Origin: JBCCEV01 sp039030125 | GTDB taxonomy: Bacteria; Pseudomonadota; Gammaproteobacteria; Ga0077536 | Assembly (NCBI GenBank): GCA_039030125.1 | Contig: JBCCEV010000044.1 | Span: forward strand, 1-26,280 | Direction: 5' to 3' | DNA: 26,280 bases | The notes under the pieces: model-generated | The model's input: only the letters and a program-made list of their open reading frames with translations | Told to the model about the DNA's origin: nothing | The model's database searches: none | Part shown: positions 1 through 6,796 of the stretch, one piece after another | Layout of the letters: each line of letters begins with the position of its first letter | Numbering within the stretch: the stretch's first letter is position 1 | Position numbers and translations under genes: made by a program

Positions 1-2
1 CC

Positions 3-920
3 GTAGGCATTATTGCCCAAGCCAGCGATGCAGACAGCAGCGATACGGTCACCTACACCTTAAGCGATGACGCCAATGGCCGCTTTGCCATCGACGCCAA
101 TACCGGTGTCGTCACCGTTGCCGATCTCTCACAGCTTGATCACGAGACCGACACCGCTCATACGATTGAGGTCACCGCCACCAGCTCCGATGGCAGCACT
201 AGTACCCAGACCTACACCATCAATGTCGGCGACGACACGAGCGAAGCAGCCGTTGGTGCCATCAGTGATAGTGACGGCGGCGCCGGGGGCAGTATTAACG
301 AAAGTGCGAGTAACGGTGCCACCGTAGGCATTACTGCCCAAGCCAGCGATGCAGACAGCACCGACACCGTCACCTATACCTTAAGCGATGATGCCAATGG
401 CCGCTTTGCGATCGATGCCAACACCGGTGTCGTCACCGTCGCCGATGCGTCACAGCTTGATCATGAGACCGATACCGCTCATACGATCGAGGTCACCGCA
501 ACGTCGAGTGATGGATCCACCTCGACCCAGACCTACACCATCAATGTCGGCGACGACACGAGCGAAGCAGCCGTTGGCGCCATCAGTGATAGTGATGGCG
601 GCGCGGGTGGATCGGTTATGGAGAGTGCCACCAATGGCGCGACCGTTGGGATCACCGCCCAAGCCAGTGATGCAGACAGCACCGACACCGTCACCTACAC
701 CTTAAGCGATGACGCCAATGGCCGCTTTGCCATCGATGCCAATACCGGTGTCGTCACCGTCGCCGATGCGGCACAGCTTGATCACGAGACCGATACCGCT
801 CATACGATCGAGGTCACCGCCACCAGCTCCGATGGCAGCACCAGTACCGAGACCTACACCATCAATGTTGGCGACGACACCAGTGAAGCTGCGGTGTCAG
901 CAATCTCAGACACTGATGTA
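3..920 (+). repeat. Three near-identical 321-bp tandem repeats
   Basis: Units start at bases 3, 324 and 645, exactly 321 bp (107 codons) apart, and each encodes one cadherin-like domain. Long stretches are identical or nearly so at the nucleotide level, including at synonymous positions. This points to recent duplication or homogenisation. The array probably continues to the left of the window. Confidence 0.9.
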
Positions 921-2720
921 CCGGCGTCCACAACAATTTGGACGGAGGCTTTTGAATCCGTTGCTAATGGGTCTCAATCAGACACGGGATCCACAGCCTG
1001 GACGACAGACGACAGCGGCGCTCTTGCCACACCGGTCCATGGCGTCGATAGCGGTGTCTACGAATTTTCCAAATCGGCAAATATGGATGGTCTGGGAGGT
1101 TCAATTGTTTGGCAAAGCGAAACCATCGATATTTCAAATATCTCTGATCTGACTCTGTCGCTAGATATCTTCGATGCCGGGGGCTTAGAAGCCAGCGGCA
1201 TCCTTCAAGACGAACTCACCATTTTTGTAGTGGTCGACGGAACACGCACGCAACTCCATCAGGATGCCGGCGGCATTGATGGCGGCCCATCATTCACTTT
1301 TAACAGCCTCCCAACCGGCGATGAGCTGTTAATTGAAGTCGAATCGCAAATTACCCATACCGATGAGTTCTATCGGATCGATAACGTACAGCTTTCGGGC
1401 ACACCTATCGACAATGCCGTATCAGAGAGCGCGCTCAACGGCGCCTCAGTGGGAATTACCGCCCAGGCGTCGGATGCCGACAGCACCGACACGGTCACCT
1501 ATTCCTTAAGCGACGATGCCAACGGCCGCTTTACCATCGACGCCAACACCGGTGTCGTGACCGTCGCTGATGCTTCACAGCTTGATCACGAGACCAACAC
1601 CTCACACAGCATCGAGGTCACGGTCACTTCAAGTGACGGTTCAACCTCAACCCAGACGTATAACATCGCGGTCACTGATGACACCGCGGAATCAGCGGTT
1701 TCCGCGATCAGCGATACCGATGGCGTCAGCGGCGGCAACATCAGCGAAAACGCCAGCAACGGCGAATCGGTTGGTATTACCGCTGAGGCATCAGATGCCG
1801 ATGCCAGCGACAGCGTCACGTATTCCTTAAGCAACGATGCCGGCGGGCGCTTCGCCATCGACACCAATACCGGTGTCGTGACCGTCGCCGACGCCTCGCA
1901 ATTGAACTATGAGGTGGACACCTCTCACACCATTGAGGTGACGGCCACTTCGTCGGATGGATCGAGCAGCGCGCAAACTTATACCATCGCCATCAACGAC
2001 TACCGCGAGGTGCAGACCACGCCCTCGACGTCCAACACCATGTACGCCGGCGGTGGCGGTGACGGCGATGGAGACGGCGATGGTGCGGGCGACGACGTCA
2101 TGGGCACCGCGAACAACGACCTCATCTACGGCGATGGTGCCAGCAATCAGCTCGAAGGTACCGGTGGCGACGACGTGATCTACGGCGGGAGCAATGCAGA
2201 CGAAATCTACGGCTACAAGAGAGACCTGGGTGGCGGTGGCGATGGTGATGGAGACGGTGATGGAGATGGCGGCGGTGACGCGGACGATGGTGGCCGTGAT
2301 TTTCTATACGGCGAGGCCGGTGACGACGATCTTTGGGGCGGCGACGGCAACGATTATCTTGATGGCGGCACCGGCAACGACGACCTTTGGGGTGGCGGGG
2401 GCGATGATTTTCTTAGCGCTGGCAGCGGCAACGACTCAGCATTTGGCGAAGCAGGAGACGACACCTTTATTTTCCGCGAGGGCGACGGCGCCTCAAATTC
2501 TTTCGACGGCGGTGCCGGTGGCGGTTGGACGGACGTAATTCAGCTACAGAACGCTACCGGCGGCGACCCCACCGACGGCTGGACATACCAGATCGACAGC
2601 GGCTCGATTACCGCGAGCGGCGATGGCTTTGTAAACCTGTCTTCCGATGCAAGCGGCAGCATCACGCTGGCCGATGGCAGCGAGGTTGATTTTTTAAACA
2701 TCGAGCGCATCGAATGGTAG
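3..2720 (+). CDS. Cadherin-like/RTX secreted exoprotein, 5' end missing
   Basis: The reading frame is already open at base 3, so the N-terminus lies outside the window and about 905 residues are visible. It contains five cadherin-like repeats of 107 residues, beginning near bases 3, 324, 645, 1449 and 1770. Each carries calcium-binding-type DADS and DDANGRF motifs, then an IDxxTGVVTVA strand. A 161-residue domain rich in beta strands, ending in a YRIDNVQLSG-like motif, sits between repeats 3 and 4 and resembles carbohydrate-binding jelly rolls. Bases 2049-2466 encode Gly-Asp-rich RTX nonapeptides such as GGDGNDYLDGG. The protein ends with IERIEW, a type I secretion tail pattern familiar from VCBS/RTX proteins. 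The family is exported in one step and folds on extracellular calcium; adhesion or matrix function is likely. The exporter genes follow in the same operon. Confidence 0.9.
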   Translation, partial: VGIIAQASDADSSDTVTYTLSDDANGRFAIDANTGVVTVADLSQLDHETDTAHTIEVTATSSDGSTSTQTYTINVGDDTSEAAVGAISDSDGGAGGSINESASNGATVGITAQASDADSTDTVTYTLSDDANGRFAIDANTGVVTVADASQLDHETDTAHTIEVTATSSDGSTSTQTYTINVGDDTSEAAVGAISDSDGGAGGSVMESATNGATVGITAQASDADSTDTVTYTLSDDANGRFAIDANTGVVTVADAAQLDHETDTAHTIEVTATSSDGSTSTETYTINVGDDTSEAAVSAISDTDVPASTTIWTEAFESVANGSQSDTGSTAWTTDDSGALATPVHGVDSGVYEFSKSANMDGLGGSIVWQSETIDISNISDLTLSLDIFDAGGLEASGILQDELTIFVVVDGTRTQLHQDAGGIDGGPSFTFNSLPTGDELLIEVESQITHTDEFYRIDNVQLSGTPIDNAVSESALNGASVGITAQASDADSTDTVTYSLSDDANGRFTIDANTGVVTVADASQLDHETNTSHSIEVTVTSSDGSTSTQTYNIAVTDDTAESAVSAISDTDGVSGGNISENASNGESVGITAEASDADASDSVTYSLSNDAGGRFAIDTNTGVVTVADASQLNYEVDTSHTIEVTATSSDGSSSAQTYTIAINDYREVQTTPSTSNTMYAGGGGDGDGDGDGAGDDVMGTANNDLIYGDGASNQLEGTGGDDVIYGGSNADEIYGYKRDLGGGGDGDGDGDGDGGGDADDGGRDFLYGEAGDDDLWGGDGNDYLDGGTGNDDLWGGGGDDFLSAGSGNDSAFGEAGDDTFIFREGDGASNSFDGGAGGGWTDVIQLQNATGGDPTDGWTYQIDSGSITASGDGFVNLSSDASGSITLADGSEVDFLNIERIEW
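1449..2003 (+). repeat. Two more diverged 321-bp cadherin-like repeat units
   Basis: Units starting at 1449 and 1770 keep the 321-bp periodicity and the same protein pattern as the upstream array, but differ more in nucleotide sequence. They are separated from the first three units by the inserted domain at about 918-1416. Confidence 0.85.
2049..2099 (+). repeat. Gly-Asp low-complexity tract 1
   Basis: Imperfect GGC/GAT/GAC/GGT hexamer repeats encode a run of alternating Gly and Asp just before the first RTX nonapeptides of the exoprotein. Confidence 0.8.
2229..2294 (+). repeat. Gly-Asp low-complexity tract 2
   Basis: A second alternating Gly-Asp run, encoded by imperfect hexamer repeats, interrupts the RTX nonapeptide region. 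It is similar in composition to the tract about 180 bp upstream. Confidence 0.8.
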
Positions 2721-3541
2721 CCGTTATTGTGCCGCGCGGCACCGAGCACGCCGCGCCAGCGCTGTTACTCAAACCCCCTTCGCAGAACCTGATCACAACT
2801 CGGCAATTTCAGAGCGCGCGCCATCTAGTCCAGGCCCTGCGACGCCGCTTAACAACAGATCCCTATCATGTTGTGGTGCGTGCCGGAAACGCCGCCGATC
2901 TCATCGGTTTATCCAAAGAGCTGATCGGACTTTTAACCGCAAACCCGTGCGCCGAGCAAAAATCTCATCCAAATCGCTCGCCGGTGCCTTTTACAAAAAT
3001 CGAAGTCAAGCTCGACGCGCTCACTAAATCAGATCACGTTACCCGCTACAGTCGCACTGCCCAGGCTTTGCCCCCACATACCGACTCCTCGTACGACCAG
3101 AAGCCCCATCAGATATTAGTTTTTGCAATGCAACGTCCGGCAGCCAATGGCGGTGCCAATCACGTGATACCTGTCGACGCTGTGGTCGCTCGTCTTGACG
3201 CGGCCACGCGCGCCACCCTAAGGCTGCCGATTTACCCGTTCGCTCGTCACCGTCTACCGATCCTTGAGGATCGCGGCGTACGCGGGATCGCCATCCGCTA
3301 CTATCGCCAACAGCTCTTGCAAAACCCCGTGGCATTGAAAGCGCTTCCGCCCGGTGCCAAGCAAGCCCTATTCGAGCTCGAAGAAGCGCTCGATCACCTG
3401 AAAACGGCTCAAAGCTTCAAGCTTGATGCCGGGGATTTGCTGTTCATCAACAACCGCCGTGCATTGCACGGGCGCAGTAGTTTCGCGCCGACGAGCGGCC
3501 GGCTGTTGTTCCGCTTTCGCGTCAGAGCCGAGCAATTCTGA
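2714..3541 (+). CDS. TauD/TfdA-type Fe(II)/2-oxoglutarate dioxygenase
   Basis: This 275-residue protein is predicted to be a cytoplasmic non-haem iron dioxygenase coupling 2-oxoglutarate decarboxylation to oxidation of a substrate. The iron-binding facial triad is visible as H122-x-D124 (in PPHTDSSY) and distal H252 (in RALHGRSS), with R263 as the likely 2-oxoglutarate-binding arginine. The length is normal for the family. The ATG overlaps the exoprotein stop codon by 7 bp, so translation is probably coupled, and the next gene starts 6 bp after its stop. That position suggests the substrate is the exoprotein or something attached to it, for example by side-chain hydroxylation. This is an inference; family members also act on small molecules such as taurine. 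Confidence 0.85.
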   Translation: MVAVIVPRGTEHAAPALLLKPPSQNLITTRQFQSARHLVQALRRRLTTDPYHVVVRAGNAADLIGLSKELIGLLTANPCAEQKSHPNRSPVPFTKIEVKLDALTKSDHVTRYSRTAQALPPHTDSSYDQKPHQILVFAMQRPAANGGANHVIPVDAVVARLDAATRATLRLPIYPFARHRLPILEDRGVRGIAIRYYRQQLLQNPVALKALPPGAKQALFELEEALDHLKTAQSFKLDAGDLLFINNRRALHGRSSFAPTSGRLLFRFRVRAEQF

Positions 3542-3547
3542 ATCCCG

Positions 3548-5005
3548 GTGATCAAGCAAGCCCTTGCCAACAACATGGAATCGCGCTCGCAACAGCGCGA
3601 CGGCCTAACCAAAGTCACCGCCATCCTCACCGAGGCCGAACATGCGTGGGGCGCCGGCCAATGGCAACGCTCTCAAGCATTGGCAATGCCCCTCTTCGAA
3701 TGTCAGCTCAGCGTTCCAGAATGCCTGCGCGTTGCCCGCTTTTGCCTGCAGACCGGTAATTTCGAACGCGCACAAACCCAATTTGAAAGAGCGCTGACGC
3801 AAGGCCCAGTGCACCCGAGGTTCCTGCGTGATCTGTCGGCGCTGCATTGGCGTCAAGGCAATCGCGCGACGGCGCGCCATCTCTCGCGCCGGGCGGCAAT
3901 GCTAGAGCCTCTGGCTCGCGCGCCGCGCACGGCGAACGCGCGATGTGCAGCCTTGCGGATCAATGCGGCGGAAAACTGCCACCATATGCTGCGCTGGAAT
4001 GAAGACCTTGGTATTTATGTCCGGCGCCTGGGCGGCGGACATTTTGCGACCCGGCATCTCGTGCGCCATGGCGAAATTGATTTCGACGTCGCGCACGCCT
4101 GTAACGACAATCTTGCCAAATGCGTCTTGTCACCCGACACCAAGGTCATCGTGAACACCATCGCGTGCCCCGATCTCCATGCCCACGCGCTGACCACAAC
4201 GGCGCGCTTCCTGGAGCGCCACCCGCAAGCGACGGTGATCAATTCACCAACACAGGTGCAGCAGACTACGCGAGACAATAACTATCAGCGGATGCGCGGT
4301 CTTGATGGCGTGATATACCCGCCGACCACGCGGGTTCGCATCAACTCCAACAACGCGGAGGTCTACGCGGCAGCCCTCGAAATAGGGTATCCGTTGCTCG
4401 CGCGCATTGCCGGTACGCAAACCGGAGAGAGCCTCGCGCGCATCGGTTCGCATGAAAAACTACGCGATTACCTCGCCGCGCTGCCGAGCGGTAGCGAACT
4501 CTATCTGGCTCGGTATTTCGATTGCCGGGCCGCGGATGGTTTGTATCGCAAAACCCGCGCGTTTTTCATCGCTGGCCAGTTCTATCCCGTTGCACGGCTC
4601 AGCAACACAGACTGGCAGATCCACTCTGGGGATCGCTACCGGGTAATGTCGCAATCACCCCAGCATCAAATCGAAGAACAAGATTATTTGTGCGACCCTG
4701 AGAAATTCTTGGGGGCTGATGCAATATCGGCACTCCGGGCGATTGCCGAGGCCATCGACCTTGATTTCTTCGGGATCGATTTCTGGGTCAGACCCGATGG
4801 CCAAGTTATCGTCTTTGAAGCGAACGCGGTCATGCGCCATAACTTTGATCACGCCACCACGTTCCCCTACACCCGCCCTCACCTTGAACGGATATCAGAC
4901 GCCTTTGTCGCAATGGTCGCCGGACCTGCCACCAGCAATTCAAAGGCGAACCCCAAATCTCCCCAAAACCTTAAGAATTCTAGGAATTTACCGATAAAAC
5001 CGTAG
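3548..5005 (+). CDS. TPR plus ATP-grasp ligase-like protein
   Basis: This 485-residue protein has helical TPR-like repeats at about residues 20-130, including the pattern NFERAQTQFERAL. A C-terminal ATP-grasp-like domain spans about residues 290-450. The ATP-grasp metal-site signature is visible: D411 in GIDFWV and E424/N426 in EANAVM, with an upstream DGLYRKTRAFF segment. ATP-grasp enzymes form amide or ester bonds through acyl phosphates, and the TPR region could bind a protein substrate. The start taken is GTG 3548; ATG 3575 is a reasonable alternative and neither has a clear ribosome-binding site. It lies between the dioxygenase and the exporter genes, which suggests a maturation role for the exported protein. 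The actual substrate is unknown. The C-terminal 30 residues are Asn/Lys/Pro-rich and probably disordered. Confidence 0.75.
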   Translation: MIKQALANNMESRSQQRDGLTKVTAILTEAEHAWGAGQWQRSQALAMPLFECQLSVPECLRVARFCLQTGNFERAQTQFERALTQGPVHPRFLRDLSALHWRQGNRATARHLSRRAAMLEPLARAPRTANARCAALRINAAENCHHMLRWNEDLGIYVRRLGGGHFATRHLVRHGEIDFDVAHACNDNLAKCVLSPDTKVIVNTIACPDLHAHALTTTARFLERHPQATVINSPTQVQQTTRDNNYQRMRGLDGVIYPPTTRVRINSNNAEVYAAALEIGYPLLARIAGTQTGESLARIGSHEKLRDYLAALPSGSELYLARYFDCRAADGLYRKTRAFFIAGQFYPVARLSNTDWQIHSGDRYRVMSQSPQHQIEEQDYLCDPEKFLGADAISALRAIAEAIDLDFFGIDFWVRPDGQVIVFEANAVMRHNFDHATTFPYTRPHLERISDAFVAMVAGPATSNSKANPKSPQNLKNSRNLPIKP

Positions 5006-5020
5006 ATCAACAAAACCCCT

Positions 5021-5026
5021 AGAGGA
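5021..5026 (+). promoter_or_regulatory. Strong Shine-Dalgarno not aligned with the annotated exporter start
   Basis: AGAGGA lies 8 nt before an ATG at 5035 that opens only a 34-codon frame. The downstream exporter ATG at 5084 has no comparable site, so this site may drive a short leader ORF. Confidence 0.5.
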
Positions 5027-5034
5027 ACATCGAA

Positions 5035-5139
5035 ATGACCACGGCGGGCGCTGCAGCGAGCCGCCTGGGCAAGACGACGCGTCATGAACACCACAGCGGC
5101 ACAGCAGTTTGCGGCGCCCAGTACTTGGCGACGCCTTGA
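5035..5139 (+). CDS. Possible 34-residue leader ORF overlapping the exporter start
   Basis: ATG 5035 is preceded by a well-spaced AGAGGA and reads 34 codons to TGA at 5137-5139. It overlaps the start of the ABC exporter gene (5084) in another frame. The peptide begins MTTAGAAASRLGKTTR and resembles nothing I recognise. Three readings are possible: a coupling ORF that delivers ribosomes to the poorly initiated exporter start, the true exporter N-terminus split by a frameshift or sequencing error, or chance. The upstream part of the exporter frame (from 5039) contains no usable start codon. Confidence 0.3.
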   Translation: MTTAGAAASRLGKTTRHEHHSGTAVCGAQYLATP

Positions 5140-6796
5140 CGTACTCGCGGCATCGATCTCTATCAATCTGTTAACCCTGGCGATGCCTATCGTGGTCTTG
5201 CAGGTCTACGACCGGGTGCTTCCAAATCAATCTATTGAAACCCTGACGCTGTTCGTCTCAGCTCTGATTGTGGTTGCCATCACCGACGGCTTTCTAAATT
5301 TCGCCAGGGCCACGTTGTTAGCAAAGTGCGCGGCAAAATTTGAATACGACACGGGCCTGCGGGCAATGAGTGCGGTACTGAACAGCGATCTCGCACAGTT
5401 TGGATCGCAATCACACGGCGCTCATTTGGAATGCTTTCAAGGCATCGACACGATCCGCGACTTCTATCATGGCCCCTCAACCTTACTTGTCGTGGAGCTA
5501 CCCTTTGTTGTCTTGTTCCTGGCCCTCATTTGGCAGTTCTCGGGAGCCATGGTTTTGATCCCGTTGGCAATGATTGGGATCTTCGCCCTGATCTCGTTTT
5601 TCGCCGGGATCAATCTTCGCCACGCGATCGAGAACAAGGCCGATCATCACGAACGCCGACAAAATTTCGTGATCGAGTGCTTGCACGGCATGCACACCAT
5701 CAAAGCCTTGGCGATGGAACAGTTGATGCAACGTCGCTACGAACGCTTGCAAGCCAACTCCGCGAATTCCGTTTTCGATCTCGCTCGCATCAACAGCGTT
5801 GTGCAAGGCCTTGCGGCGAGTTTTTCACAAGCGGTGATGATCTGCTTCGTTGCGATTGGCAGCATTTACGTGGTCAGTGGCGATCTCAGCGTCGGCGCGC
5901 TTGCTGCCGGCACCATGTTGGCCGGCCGGGTCCTGCAACCAGCGCTGCGTGCGCTTAGCTTCTGGACCTATCGGCAATCGGTTCTCGAAAGCGAGAGAAA
6001 ACTGAATCGCTTGCTGAGCTTGCCGCAAGAATCGATGAGTGAGGAGAAAGGCGCTTTCAAGATCAATGGCAAAATTGAGCTTCGCAGCGTCGATTTCGGG
6101 TTTGAGGTCCAGGGCGAAAAACTCCTCAAGGATGTCAATCTGGTTATCGAACCCGGCGAATCGGTTTCAATTCGCGGGCCCAATGGCGCGGGCAAGAGCA
6201 CCCTGCTCAATCTGATCATGGGTTTCATCTCGCCGGATGAAGGCGAGGTGCTCATTGACGACCACAACATTAAGGACCTTGATCGCTCATCTCTGCGTTC
6301 GCAGATCGGACTGATCCCCCAGCACGGTGTGCTTTTCGACGGGAGCTTGATCGACAACATGACCCTTTATCGAGATGGCAAACCAATCTCGGAGGCGATT
6401 CAGCTCGCGCGTAAACTCGGGCTCGACGGCACCATACTCAAGCTGCCCGAAGGTCTCGACACGATGGCCAACAGCGATCTCTCGCAGGCGATACCACACG
6501 GGTTCGCGCAGCGCTTGGTCACGGTACGGGCTTTGATTGGAGATCTCTCGATCGTCCTTTTCGACGATGCCAATCTTGGCTTCGATGACCGCAACGACGG
6601 CTATTTGCGCGACATGCTGCTCGAACTGCGCGGCGACCATACCGTCGTGGTGGTATCCCACCGCCCATCATTGCAGCGGATTTGCGACCGCCACTACGAG
6701 ATCCGCGACGGGCGGCTCGTCGTTGCCGGCAGTGCCGCCCAGGGCAAGCGTTTCGGTGGCGCGAACGTGCAAGTTCTAGAGGGCAATAAACCATGA
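5084..6796 (+). CDS. ABC exporter subunit with degenerate ATPase motifs (type I secretion)
   Basis: A 570-residue inner-membrane half-transporter with a six-helix membrane domain at residues 20-300, starting near VLAASISINLLTLAMPIVV, and a C-terminal ATPase. Walker A is GPNGAGKS at 365-372, the Q-loop is IPQHG and the switch histidine is H526. The ABC signature is abnormal: IPHGFAQR occupies the LSGGQxQR position. Walker B ends VLFDDA, with D495 replacing the catalytic glutamate. It lacks an N-terminal C39-like domain. The stop overlaps the next exporter gene by 4 bp, so the two subunits probably form a heterodimer, as described for V. cholerae RtxB/RtxE. It most likely exports the RTX protein encoded upstream. 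Confidence 0.9.
   Translation: MNTTAAQQFAAPSTWRRLDVLAASISINLLTLAMPIVVLQVYDRVLPNQSIETLTLFVSALIVVAITDGFLNFARATLLAKCAAKFEYDTGLRAMSAVLNSDLAQFGSQSHGAHLECFQGIDTIRDFYHGPSTLLVVELPFVVLFLALIWQFSGAMVLIPLAMIGIFALISFFAGINLRHAIENKADHHERRQNFVIECLHGMHTIKALAMEQLMQRRYERLQANSANSVFDLARINSVVQGLAASFSQAVMICFVAIGSIYVVSGDLSVGALAAGTMLAGRVLQPALRALSFWTYRQSVLESERKLNRLLSLPQESMSEEKGAFKINGKIELRSVDFGFEVQGEKLLKDVNLVIEPGESVSIRGPNGAGKSTLLNLIMGFISPDEGEVLIDDHNIKDLDRSSLRSQIGLIPQHGVLFDGSLIDNMTLYRDGKPISEAIQLARKLGLDGTILKLPEGLDTMANSDLSQAIPHGFAQRLVTVRALIGDLSIVLFDDANLGFDDRNDGYLRDMLLELRGDHTVVVVSHRPSLQRICDRHYEIRDGRLVVAGSAAQGKRFGGANVQVLEGNKP

Noticed and set aside
67..1152. Several long alternative-frame and antisense ORFs over the repeat array
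   Set aside because: They recur with the 321-bp period, have low-complexity Pro/Ser/Met-rich translations, and simply shadow the exoprotein frame, which is open throughout.
3..2003. The regular repeats read as a CRISPR array
   Set aside because: The 321-bp units are coding, in frame and lack the short repeat/spacer structure.
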